A stretch of DNA of 32,626 nt from Woeseiaceae bacterium (GTDB lineage Bacteria; Pseudomonadota; Gammaproteobacteria; Steroidobacterales; Woeseiaceae), in NCBI GenBank assembly GCA_030066625.1, contig JASJBG010000008.1, positions 1 to 32,626 on the forward strand, in the 5' to 3' direction. The position numbers were made by a program, and so were the translations under genes. This document shows positions 21,642 through 30,501 of the stretch, piece by piece. Numbering within the stretch: the stretch's first letter is position 1; every line of letters starts with the position of its first letter. The notes under the pieces are model-generated. The model made no database searches and was not told where the DNA came from. It saw nothing but the letters and a program-made list of their open reading frames with translations.

Positions 21642-23215
21642 ACACTTTTGACTACGCAATTGTCGTTGGCTACCTCGGCGTACTGCTCGGGCTAGGCTAC
21701 TTTTTCAAGGAGCAGAACTCGAAGACCGACTATTTTCTCGGTGGTCGCGAGATGGGCGTGTTTCCGCTGACGCTGTCGACGATGGCGACGCAGCTGTCGG
21801 CCATCAGCTTTATCTCGGCGCCCGCTTTTGTCGGTCTCCGCGAAGGCGGCGGTATGGTCTGGCTGTCTTACGAATTCGGCGTGCCGCTCGCCATGCTGTT
21901 CCTGATGGTCTACGTGCTACCTGCGCTTTACCGCTCGGGCGTCGTCAGCATCTACGACTACCTGGAACGCCGCTTCGGCATGTCCACGAGGCTCGTAATC
22001 AGCGTCGTGTTCCAGGTGAGCCGAGCGTTCGCCACGGGCGTGACGATTTACGCAACGGCGCTCATCCTGGACAGCGTCATGGGCATCCCGTTTTATCCGG
22101 CAATAAGCATCATCGGCGTAATTACGATCATCTACTCGCTGCAGGGTGGCATGAAGGCCGTGGTCTGGTCGGACACGATCCAGATGATCCTGATCTTCTT
22201 CGGCGTGCTTATGGTCGGCGGCTACGCACTTGTAAATCTCGGCGGCGTCGATGCATTTCTTGCCAACGTCGATACGCAGCGGCTGGAGGTGTTGCGAACG
22301 GATTCGCTGGGCTTTTCGGGCGATGAGTGGGGACTGTTGCCGATGATATTCGGCGGCTTCGTGCTGTACGCATCGTACTACGGCTGCGACCAGACACAGG
22401 CGCAGCGGACGCTGTCCGCGAAGAGCGAGCAGACGGTGCGCCACATCCTGCTTGCAAACGGTTTGGCGCGCTTCCCGATCGTTTTCCTGTACTGCACGGC
22501 CGGTCTGATACTCGGAACTTTCGTTACGATGACGCCCGAGTTTATGGCGAAGATCCCGCCGGACCGGCCGGATACGATGGTGCCGCTGTTCATCGTCAAC
22601 TACCTGCCGCACGGCATCATTGGGATCCTCGTCGTTGCGCTGCTCGCCGCCGCGATGTCATCGCTGAGTTCCGTCGTCAATTCGCTGTCGGCGGTTTCAC
22701 TCGAGGATTACCTGCGGCTCACCGGAAGGGAGCTGGAGCAGAAGACCTACGTATTCTGGTCGCGGGTAACGGTCTTCGTCTGGGGCATTATCATTGTGGT
22801 CACGTCGATCTTCGCCGGCGACATCGCGCCGACCGTGATCGAGGCGATCAACAAAATTGGTTCGGTATTCTATGGCCCGATCCTTGCGATCTTCCTGCTC
22901 GCGATTCTTTTCAACAAGGTACACGCAACCGGGGCGAATATTGGCCTCCTGACCGGCGTTGGCGTCAACGTCTACCTGTGGCTGTTCCAGCCGCAGATCT
23001 TCTGGCTCTGGTGGAATTTCATTGGTTGTGTGGTGACGATGACGGTTGCGCTCGTTATTTCGGCGATTCGCCACGAGGAGTCGACGGCGCCGCCCGGCCT
23101 CGACCAGGGAGTCGGCCACTGGTACAAGGGTGAGACGATCGTGCTGGTTGGCGCCTTCGTCGGTATGCTCATCGTCGGCGCGCTCGTACCCGTCATCTTT
23201 GGCAGCGGCCAATAG
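21638..23215 (+). CDS. Sodium:solute symporter (SSS family)
   Basis: Inner-membrane transporter of 525 residues with about 13-14 hydrophobic segments. Family features: FDYAIVVGYLGVLLGLGYFF in the first helix, KTDYFLGGREMG (the conserved YFLGGR loop), SAISFISAPAFVG, and ALLAAAMSSLSSVVNSLSAV in the sodium-site helix with its Ser residues. The start overlaps the phosphorylase stop by four bases (ATGA), which means tight coupling. It likely carries the intact glycoside (glucosylglycerate or mannosylglycerate) from the periplasm into the cytoplasm, where the phosphorylase and GH63 enzymes act. This is inferred from the operon; SSS proteins transport sugars, amino acids and acids and the sequence alone does not tell which. 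Confidence 0.9.
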   Translation: MNTFDYAIVVGYLGVLLGLGYFFKEQNSKTDYFLGGREMGVFPLTLSTMATQLSAISFISAPAFVGLREGGGMVWLSYEFGVPLAMLFLMVYVLPALYRSGVVSIYDYLERRFGMSTRLVISVVFQVSRAFATGVTIYATALILDSVMGIPFYPAISIIGVITIIYSLQGGMKAVVWSDTIQMILIFFGVLMVGGYALVNLGGVDAFLANVDTQRLEVLRTDSLGFSGDEWGLLPMIFGGFVLYASYYGCDQTQAQRTLSAKSEQTVRHILLANGLARFPIVFLYCTAGLILGTFVTMTPEFMAKIPPDRPDTMVPLFIVNYLPHGIIGILVVALLAAAMSSLSSVVNSLSAVSLEDYLRLTGRELEQKTYVFWSRVTVFVWGIIIVVTSIFAGDIAPTVIEAINKIGSVFYGPILAIFLLAILFNKVHATGANIGLLTGVGVNVYLWLFQPQIFWLWWNFIGCVVTMTVALVISAIRHEESTAPPGLDQGVGHWYKGETIVLVGAFVGMLIVGALVPVIFGSGQ

Positions 23216-23226
23216 AGTCGACGCGC

Positions 23227-24399
23227 GTGAACAAGTTCCGCGACGCAGATTTTCTGGCGGGTCACATCCGCGACACGCTGCGTTTCTACGACGCCAACGT
23301 GATCGATCCGTCGGGTGGCTTTCGGCAGAACTACTACGACGACGGTTCGACCTTCGACGATGCGTCGAAACACCTCGTCAGCAGTTGTCGTATGGTCTTC
23401 AACTATTGCCAGGCACACCGGCTGTTCGGCGGGGACCGGTACAAGGCGCTGATGGATACGGGCGCTGCATTCGTGCGCGGCACACACTGGCAGCCGGAGC
23501 GGCCGGGCTACGTCTGGACGCTGGCGGCCGATGGCAACGACGAGACCAATCACTGCTACGGCCTCGCGTTCGTCGTACTCATGTATTCGGCGCTGCTCGA
23601 GCGCGGTGACGCCGATGCCGGGCAGGATATGAACACCGCCTGGTCGATCATGGAAGAACGTTTTTGGCTACCGGACGCTGGCCTGTATGCCGATGAAGCA
23701 ACCCCGGACTGGAGCAGCGTGTCCGGCTACCGGGGCCAGAATGCGAACATGCACGCCTGCGAAGCGGCGATCTTCGCTTACGAAGCGAGTGGCGACGAGC
23801 GCTTTCTCGATCGGGCGCTGGAGCTGGCCGACACTGTCGCCGTTCGCCAGGCGGGGAGGTCAGACGGGCTGGTCTGGGAACACTTCCGCGCAGATATGGA
23901 AATCGACTGGGACTACAACCGTGACGACCCGGCCAATCTCTACCGACCCTGGGGCTATCAGCCGGGCCACCAGACCGAGTGGACCAAGCTGCTGCTGCTG
24001 CTGCATCGGCATCGACCGGCAGACTGGATGCTGACGCGCGCCGCTGAGTTGTTCGACCGGGCTGTCGATGTTGCGTGGGATGCGGAGCGGGGTGGCCTGT
24101 ACTACGGCTTCGATCCCGACGGCAATATCTGCGACGACGACAAGTACTTCTGGGTGCAGGCCGAGTCCATCGCGGCGGCGGCGCTGTTAGCCGTAGCAAC
24201 CGGCGACGCGCGCTACTGGGACTGGTACGACCGCCTGTGGTCCTACTGTTGGGAGCACCTCGTGGATCACGAGCACGGCGCCTGGTATCGCGTGCTGTCG
24301 GCGGATAACGAGAAGCTGAGCCGGGAGAAGAGCGTTGCCGGCGCGAAGTGTGACTATCACAACCTGAGTGCCTGCATCACGGCACTCGATTGCGTCTGA
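23227..24399 (+). CDS. AGE-family sugar isomerase/epimerase, probably mannose isomerase (YihS-like)
   Basis: 390-residue (alpha/alpha)6-barrel enzyme of the N-acylglucosamine 2-epimerase family. Key motifs and positions: Arg55 in VSSCRMVFNY, His176 in QNANMHACEA, GHQTEW with His248 and Glu251, KYFWVQAESIAAA, and His378 in KCDYHNLSAC. These match, in motif and almost in number, the active-site residues recalled for E. coli YihS, which interconverts mannose, fructose and glucose. In this operon it would convert mannose freed from mannosylglycerate to fructose. It begins with GTG at 23227, 11 bases after the symporter stop; no good ATG is near. Cellobiose 2-epimerase is less likely given the gene context. 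Cytoplasmic, no signal peptide. Confidence 0.83.
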   Translation: MNKFRDADFLAGHIRDTLRFYDANVIDPSGGFRQNYYDDGSTFDDASKHLVSSCRMVFNYCQAHRLFGGDRYKALMDTGAAFVRGTHWQPERPGYVWTLAADGNDETNHCYGLAFVVLMYSALLERGDADAGQDMNTAWSIMEERFWLPDAGLYADEATPDWSSVSGYRGQNANMHACEAAIFAYEASGDERFLDRALELADTVAVRQAGRSDGLVWEHFRADMEIDWDYNRDDPANLYRPWGYQPGHQTEWTKLLLLLHRHRPADWMLTRAAELFDRAVDVAWDAERGGLYYGFDPDGNICDDDKYFWVQAESIAAAALLAVATGDARYWDWYDRLWSYCWEHLVDHEHGAWYRVLSADNEKLSREKSVAGAKCDYHNLSACITALDCV

Positions 24400-24412
24400 C
24401 GCGGAGATGGAG

Positions 24413-25672
24413 ATGATCGACGTCGAGGCAGCTCGCAAAGTGCTGCGAGCCAATGACCGGGGTGGCCATACCGTGCCGACTGACGGTCTCTACCCGTTTG
24501 CTTGGAGCTGGGACTCCGCCATCACGGCACTCGGCTGGCTTACGTTTGACGAGGCGCGGGCCTGGGACGAGTGCCACACGATGTTCAGCGGCCAGTGGGA
24601 CAACGGCATGGTGCCGCACATCCTGTTTCATGGCGGCAATGCGGAATCGTATTTTCCCGGCCCCGACGTCTGGGGCAGCAACACCGCCATTCCTTCCAGC
24701 GCGATCTCGCAGCCGCCGGTCTGGGCGACGGCAATTCGAATGATGGCGGAGCGCGCACAGGACCGCGCGCTGGCTGAATCGGCGCTCGCAAAGCTGATGC
24801 CGCAGCTGATTGCCTATCACGACTGGTGGTACAACGACCGCGACCGGGCCGATACAGGCCTTGTGCGCAGCTATCACCCGTGGGAATCGGGCATGGACAA
24901 CAGCCCGGCGTGGGATACGCCGCTCATGCGCGTACCCGAGGTCGAGTGGGAGTACCAGCGCCGTGATCTCGGCCACGTCGACCAGGACCAGCGTCCGCAC
25001 AAGCCCGAGTACGACCGATACCTGTACCTCGTGGACTTCTACAAGAAGAACGGCTTCGACAGCGACATCATCTATAACGAGTGCCCGTATCGCGTCGTCG
25101 ACATCGGCATCGTGGCCATCCTGCAGCGAGCGACCAAAGACCTCGTAGTGCTTTGTCGCCAGACAGGACATCATGCCGCGGCGGAGCGGATGGAGGGCGA
25201 GATCGATCGCACGCAGTCGGCGATCGACAAACTCTGGTCGCCAGGGCATCGCTGCTTCTTCAACTACGACCTAGTCGCGGACGAGCCGCTCGAGGAAGTG
25301 ACGACGGGCACGGTGCTGCCGCTCTTCGGCGGTCTCGCGGGTGAACAACAGGCAGCCGATATGGCCAAGCTGCTCGACGAATGGATTGACGCTAGCCCGT
25401 TCGCCGTCGCCTCGACGCACCCGTCGAGCCCGAGATACGAGCCGCAGCGCTACTGGCGCGGCCCTATCTGGTTGCACATCAACTGGATGCTGGCCCTGGG
25501 ACTGCGGGACTACGGTTACGATGACGTCGCCGACCGCGTCAATGGCGCAACCCGCGCCTGCGTCGATGCGTCCGGTTTTTTCGAGTACTTTGACGCGGAG
25601 TCAGGCGCCGGCTGCGGCGGCGGCGATTTTTCGTGGACGGCGGCGGTCGCGCTCTACTGGCTGGCCGACTGA
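24413..25672 (+). CDS. GH63 glycoside hydrolase, probably mannosylglycerate/glucosylglycerate hydrolase
   Basis: 419 residues from the ATG at 24413, chosen because GGAG (24403-24406) lies six bases upstream; ATG 24407 and GTG 24368 (overlapping the isomerase) are in-frame alternatives. The (alpha/alpha)6 fold of bacterial GH63 is suggested by PFAWSWDSA near the N-terminus, SYHPWESGMDNSPAWD with the likely acid Asp162, the YWRGPIWLHINWM segment, and FFEYFDAESG with the likely base Glu391. Length and motifs resemble the glucosylglycerate hydrolase of Mycobacterium hassiacum and the Thermus mannosylglycerate hydrolase (recalled, not aligned). Predicted to split the glycoside into hexose and D-glycerate in the cytoplasm. 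It is the last gene of the operon, 13 bp after the isomerase. Mannosyl versus glucosyl preference is undecided. Confidence 0.8.
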   Translation: MIDVEAARKVLRANDRGGHTVPTDGLYPFAWSWDSAITALGWLTFDEARAWDECHTMFSGQWDNGMVPHILFHGGNAESYFPGPDVWGSNTAIPSSAISQPPVWATAIRMMAERAQDRALAESALAKLMPQLIAYHDWWYNDRDRADTGLVRSYHPWESGMDNSPAWDTPLMRVPEVEWEYQRRDLGHVDQDQRPHKPEYDRYLYLVDFYKKNGFDSDIIYNECPYRVVDIGIVAILQRATKDLVVLCRQTGHHAAAERMEGEIDRTQSAIDKLWSPGHRCFFNYDLVADEPLEEVTTGTVLPLFGGLAGEQQAADMAKLLDEWIDASPFAVASTHPSSPRYEPQRYWRGPIWLHINWMLALGLRDYGYDDVADRVNGATRACVDASGFFEYFDAESGAGCGGGDFSWTAAVALYWLAD

Positions 25673-25694
25673 GCGGCCGTCTTTGACAGGGGCG

Positions 25695-25723
25695 TTCACT
25701 CGGGGCGCGATTAAAAATACAAT
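25695..25723 (+). promoter_or_regulatory. Probable promoter of the TSUP permease gene
   Basis: TTCACT (25695-25700) and TACAAT (25718-25723) are separated by 17 bp, with four and five of six matches to the -35 and -10 consensus. A transcript would begin near 25730, about 23 bases before the ATG. It separates this gene from the glycoside operon, which ends at 25672. Confidence 0.5.
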
Positions 25724-25752
25724 CGCCGGCTGTTTACTGCACCCCGCCGTCG

Positions 25753-26634
25753 ATGGATCTCACGCTCTACTGGTTCATGTTCCCGGTCGCGATCTGCGTC
25801 GCGACCTCCGCGATGCTGAGCGGCATCGGCGGCGCCGCGCTGTTTACGCCGATCTTCATCCTGCTGTTCCCGCTGCTCGGGCCCGAGTACGAGCTCGGCA
25901 GCACGGTTGCGGCCATCGGCACGGCACTCCTGACGGAGACCTTCGGCTTCACGTCGGGACTGATCGGCTATCACATGAAGAAGACGATCGATTTTCAGCT
26001 CGCCCGTCGTTTTCTCGTCATTGCCGTACCGACGGCCATTGTCGGTGCATTCTCGGCGCACCTGATCCACGACGGCGTCCTGATCGCGGGCTATGCGCTG
26101 CTCGTGCTCGGACTTGCGGTCGTGCACGTTTTCTTCGAGTACGAGGGCGTGCCGACGCACATGCACGAGGAAATCGCCCAGAAAGGTACGTTGCGCCGCA
26201 TCGTCGACAGCGACGGCCGGGAGTACGTCTACCGCACGCCGGAATTCGGCAACAAGGGCAGGCTGTTCACCGGCGTCGGCGCCTTCCTGACCGGCATGGT
26301 CTCGGTTGGAATCGGCGAGGTAATCGTGCCGCAGCTGACCAAGCGCGGCGTGCCGGTGGCGGTCGCGGCCGCGACCTCGGTTGCCGTCGTGATCGTAACG
26401 GCCGTCTGCGCGTCGTTCACACTGATAGGCCAGTTGATCAGCGAAGGCGGCATGGATGCCGTTCCCTGGAATCTCGTGATCTATACGATTCCCGGCGTCC
26501 TGATCGGCGGCCAGATCGGCCCGCGCCTGCAGGGCCGGATCTCACACCGAACCATGGAGCTTGCGATCGCGAGCCTGTTCGTGTTGCTCGGAATCGCGAT
26601 GCTGTTCGTTGCTGCGCAGCGCTTAGGCTTGTAA
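25753..26634 (+). CDS. TSUP (TauE/SafE) family membrane permease
   Basis: 293-residue inner-membrane protein with about eight hydrophobic segments in two halves, each beginning with the family's Gly-rich pattern: AMLSGIGGAALFTPIF in the first half and GVGAFLTGMVSVGIGEVIVPQL in the second. A charged cytosolic loop (about residues 130-170, FEYEGVPTHMHEEIAQKG...) joins them and is longer than in small members. TSUP proteins export or import sulfonates, sulfite, sulfoacetate or thiosulfate-like anions. The convergent neighbour is a cysteine synthase, which makes a sulfur link tempting but unproven. It has its own promoter candidate and is probably not part of the glycerate-glycoside operon. Stop codons of the two convergent genes are 4 bp apart. 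Confidence 0.83.
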   Translation: MDLTLYWFMFPVAICVATSAMLSGIGGAALFTPIFILLFPLLGPEYELGSTVAAIGTALLTETFGFTSGLIGYHMKKTIDFQLARRFLVIAVPTAIVGAFSAHLIHDGVLIAGYALLVLGLAVVHVFFEYEGVPTHMHEEIAQKGTLRRIVDSDGREYVYRTPEFGNKGRLFTGVGAFLTGMVSVGIGEVIVPQLTKRGVPVAVAAATSVAVVIVTAVCASFTLIGQLISEGGMDAVPWNLVIYTIPGVLIGGQIGPRLQGRISHRTMELAIASLFVLLGIAMLFVAAQRLGL

Positions 26635-26638
26635 TTTG

Positions 26639-27640
26639 CTAGCCCGCCCACCAATCGGGAAGCGACAGGCCTTTCGAGGCAAGGTACTCACGATTGAACA
26701 GCCGCGCCTTGTAGCGCAGGGCCGAGTCGCAGAGGATCGTCACGATCGTATGACCAGGACCGAGCTCCCGTGCAAGCCGCGTGGCGCCGATCAGGTTGAT
26801 GCCGCTTGAGCCGCCGAGTACCAGGCCCTCATGGCGGATCAGGTCATACACCAGCGGCACGGCCTCGTCGTCCGGTATCTGCCAACTGATATCCACTGGC
26901 GAGCCTTCGAGGTTCGCGGTAACACGGCTGTTGCCGATGCCTTCCGAGATGGAGCTGCCTTCGATCTTGACCTCGCCGTTGGCGAAGTAGTTGTGCAGGC
27001 CGGAGCCACCCGGGTCCGACAATCCGATGGTGATGTCTGGATTGAGCTCTTTTAGCGCGCGGCCGACCCCCCCGAGCGTGCCGCCCGTGCCGACGGCGCA
27101 GATGAAACCATCGACTTTGCCGTCCGTCTGTTCCCAGATCTCCGGGCCGGTGGTTTTTTCGTGGAATGCGCGGTTGTCGAGGTTCTCGAACTGGTTGGCC
27201 CAGAAAGCGCCGTTCGGTTCACTGGCGTTCAGCTCCTCGGCCAGTCGCCCCGAGGTGTGCACGAAGTGGTCGGGGTTCTTGTAGGGCACGGCAGGGATAA
27301 GCCGGACCTCGGCGCCGAACGCCTTCAGCGTATCGATCTTCTCCGCGCTCTGGTTGTCGGGCATGACGATGACGGTTCGATGTCCCAACGCGCTGCCGAC
27401 CATCGCCAGTCCGATGCCGGTGTTGCCGGCCGTACCCTCTACGATCACGCCGCCGGGCTTTAGTGCACCGGATTCGCGTGCCGAGAGGACGATGCCGAGA
27501 GCCGCACGATCCTTGACCGAACCGCCGGGATTCATGAATTCGGCTTTGCCCAGGATCTCGCAGCCGGTCTCATCAGAAAGGCTGTTGACGCGTATCAGGG
27601 GCGTATTGCCGATGCAGTCGACGAGCGCGCTTCCGGACAT
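26639..27640 (-). CDS. Cysteine synthase (O-acetylserine sulfhydrylase family)
   Basis: PLP-dependent beta-replacing enzyme of 333 residues that makes cysteine from O-acetylserine and sulfide, or acts in a related thiol reaction. Lys43 in NPGGSVKDRA is the PLP-binding Lys. GTAGNTGIG holds the substrate/cofactor loop (TSGNTG in classical CysK), and GTGGTLGG binds the phosphate. The start at 27640 is supported by AAGGAA upstream and by the family's usual N-terminus (IGNTPLIRV at residues 10-18); the open frame runs on to 27754 without family similarity. GTAGNTG rather than TSGNTG suggests a CysK2- or CBS-like subgroup, so the exact sulfur donor is uncertain. It is divergent from dusA with an 85-bp gap. 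Confidence 0.88.
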   Translation of the reverse strand: MSGSALVDCIGNTPLIRVNSLSDETGCEILGKAEFMNPGGSVKDRAALGIVLSARESGALKPGGVIVEGTAGNTGIGLAMVGSALGHRTVIVMPDNQSAEKIDTLKAFGAEVRLIPAVPYKNPDHFVHTSGRLAEELNASEPNGAFWANQFENLDNRAFHEKTTGPEIWEQTDGKVDGFICAVGTGGTLGGVGRALKELNPDITIGLSDPGGSGLHNYFANGEVKIEGSSISEGIGNSRVTANLEGSPVDISWQIPDDEAVPLVYDLIRHEGLVLGGSSGINLIGATRLARELGPGHTIVTILCDSALRYKARLFNREYLASKGLSLPDWWAG

Positions 27641-27725
27641 TTTTTCATTTCCTTCGGGGAGGCATTTGCAGTGTCCCGATTGTGGCATTATTCGTCGGTC
27701 TCTCGAAGCTCGGAAGGGCAGGCCC

Positions 27726-28706
<981 letters not shown>

Positions 28707-28755
28707 ACTAGCGGTCTTTCCAAAAAATACTTCTCGCGGGGGCAAGCCGACTCAG

Positions 28756-29574
28756 ATGGGTGCGAAAGACTTGAAGCAGAAGCGAAGCATGGCCGAACAG
28801 GCCGATATCCACGAGCTTTACGAGGAGTCCGTTCAGAACGTCGAGAACGAGATCGAATTCCTGCAAACGACTTTCAAGGAGCTTCGCGGCCGCACCGGCT
28901 ACCTGTTCCGGGAAGACTTTTGCGGCACTGCCAGCGCGGCCTGCGAGTGGGTAAAACAGGGTCCCAAGTTCCAGGCTATCGGCGTCGATATCGATCCGGA
29001 CGTGCTGGAGTGGGGTCGCAACAACCGCATCGGCAAACTGCCGGCCGAGGACCGGGCGCGGGTCAGCCTGATCGAATCGAACGTGCTGACGGTCGAGACG
29101 CCCAAGGTCGACCTGATGGCCGCATTCAACTTCAGCTACTGGATCTTCGAGGAACGCGCCACGATGCTGCGCTACATGCGCCGCTGCCACGAAGCCCTCA
29201 AGGACGACGGTGTGCTGTTCATGGACATGTTCGGCGGCCCCGAGTCATTCGAGGAAACCAAGGAAAAGACCAAGCACGACGGCTTCACTTATATATGGGA
29301 GCAGGCCGAGTTCCATCCCGTCACCAATCACATGAAGTGCTTCATCCACTTCAAGTTTCCCGATGGGTCAAAGCTCAAGCGTGCGTTTACCTACCAATGG
29401 CGCCTCTACACCGCGCCTGAACTCCGCGACCTGCTCCTGGAGGCCGGCTTCAGCAAGGTGACGGTCTACTGGGAAGGTGAGGACGAGGACGGCGAGGGCA
29501 ACGGCGAGTTCACCCCGGATGCCAAAGGCGAGGCCGATCTGGCCTGGATTGCGTATATCGTTGCCGAAAAATAG
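28756..29574 (+). CDS. Class I SAM-dependent methyltransferase
   Basis: 272 residues. The SAM-binding fold is visible as YLFREDFCGTASAACEWV (motif I, in the DFCGTG form), IGVDIDPDVLEWG (acidic residue at the end of strand 2), VDLMAAFNFSYWIFEE (motif around strand 4) and LKDDGVLFMDMFGG (strand 5). The C-terminal part has a beta-rich insert, then YTAPELRDLLLEAGFSKVTVYW, the usual last strands. An acidic stretch (GEDEDGEGNGEF) precedes the end. No motif gives the substrate. It lies 49 bp after dusA and 17 bp before the cyclase gene in the same direction, so the three may share a transcript. An alternative start at the second Met (28789, MAEQADIH) is possible. Confidence 0.82.
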   Translation: MGAKDLKQKRSMAEQADIHELYEESVQNVENEIEFLQTTFKELRGRTGYLFREDFCGTASAACEWVKQGPKFQAIGVDIDPDVLEWGRNNRIGKLPAEDRARVSLIESNVLTVETPKVDLMAAFNFSYWIFEERATMLRYMRRCHEALKDDGVLFMDMFGGPESFEETKEKTKHDGFTYIWEQAEFHPVTNHMKCFIHFKFPDGSKLKRAFTYQWRLYTAPELRDLLLEAGFSKVTVYWEGEDEDGEGNGEFTPDAKGEADLAWIAYIVAEK

Positions 29575-29591
29575 CCTGTAGAATTAGGCAC

Positions 29592-30488
29592 ATGGCGCGG
29601 GATCTTGAAGTCGCAATTGTCTTTGCTGACGTAGTCGGCAGCACCCAGCTGTACGACAAGTTCGGCGATACCAAGGCGAGTGAGACCGTGGCCGTCTGCC
29701 TGGACGTCATGAAGGACGCGACCCACCAGTTCAACGGCACCGTCATCAAGACGATCGGCGACGAGGTGATGTCGACATTCCCGACCGTTGACGAGGCCAT
29801 GAAGGCTGCCATCCTGATGCAGTCGAAGATCTCCGCCGACAACAAGAACGGCGAGAACATCCCGGTCTCGATTCGCATCGGTTGCCACTTTGGCCCGGTC
29901 GTGCAGGAGCAGAACGACATCTTCGGGGCGGCCGTGCACACGGCCAACCGGATGACCTCACAGGCGAAGGCCAAGCAAATCGTGATCTCCGGCGAGACAG
30001 TGAAGCTGATGGGGCCGGAGATGCAGAAGCAAACCCGCCAGATCGACGTCGCAACCGTCCGCGGGCGCCTCGACGAGGTCGCGCTCTATGAACTGCTCTG
30101 GAATCCCGAGGAAGCCACGAGCATGCTGCCGACGATCGACTGGGAGTCGAAGGGCGGCAAGGCCTCCAAGCTGATACTCACTTTCCGCAATGCGTCGCTG
30201 GAGGTCTCGGATCGGCGCAAGAGCGTCAATATCGGCCGCGCAGATGACAACGACCTCGTGATCAAGGGCAACCTGATTTCACGGATTCACGCCAAGGTCG
30301 AGATGCGGCGCGGCAAGTTCGTGCTCATCGACCAGTCGACGAACGGCACGTTCCTCCTCAACGTCCGAGGCGACGAGACCTTCGTGCGCCGCGACTCGAT
30401 CGAGCTCCGGACCGAAGGGACGATAGGCCTCGGCCGAGCCGAGGAGCCGGGCTCCTCGCTCGCGATTCACTACAAGGCCGTAGAATAG
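29592..30488 (+). CDS. Class III adenylate cyclase with C-terminal FHA domain
   Basis: 298-residue soluble protein. Residues 1-170 form the cyclase homology domain: metal-binding Asp13 in VFADVVGST and Asp57 in KTIGDEVM, Lys53 and Asp109 (the Lys/Asp pair typical of ATP rather than GTP use), and Arg120. The usual transition-state Asn, eight positions into D-x-x-G-x-x-V-N, is His116 here (GAAVHTANR). Residues ~195-290 form an FHA domain with the phosphothreonine-binding set: VNIGRADDND, LISRIHAKVE, STNGTF. It may therefore make cAMP under control of a phosphorylated partner, or bind such a partner with reduced catalysis. No kinase gene is in the window. It is 17 bp after the methyltransferase and converges with pckG. 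Confidence 0.88.
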   Translation: MARDLEVAIVFADVVGSTQLYDKFGDTKASETVAVCLDVMKDATHQFNGTVIKTIGDEVMSTFPTVDEAMKAAILMQSKISADNKNGENIPVSIRIGCHFGPVVQEQNDIFGAAVHTANRMTSQAKAKQIVISGETVKLMGPEMQKQTRQIDVATVRGRLDEVALYELLWNPEEATSMLPTIDWESKGGKASKLILTFRNASLEVSDRRKSVNIGRADDNDLVIKGNLISRIHAKVEMRRGKFVLIDQSTNGTFLLNVRGDETFVRRDSIELRTEGTIGLGRAEEPGSSLAIHYKAVE

Positions 30489-30501
30489 TAGCCGGCGGTA
30501 G

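Noticed and set aside
22046-22054. Another ATTTACGCA like the operator half-site
   Set aside because: It is a single unpaired copy inside the symporter coding sequence (codons for IYAT), so chance is the simpler explanation.
25683-25688. Perfect TTGACA upstream of the TSUP gene
   Set aside because: No -10 hexamer lies 16-18 bp downstream; the nearest candidates are 23 and 29 bp away. TTCACT/TACAAT with 17 bp fits better.
27354-27725. In-frame upstream extension of dusA
   Set aside because: It runs antisense through the cysteine synthase gene and has no DusA similarity.
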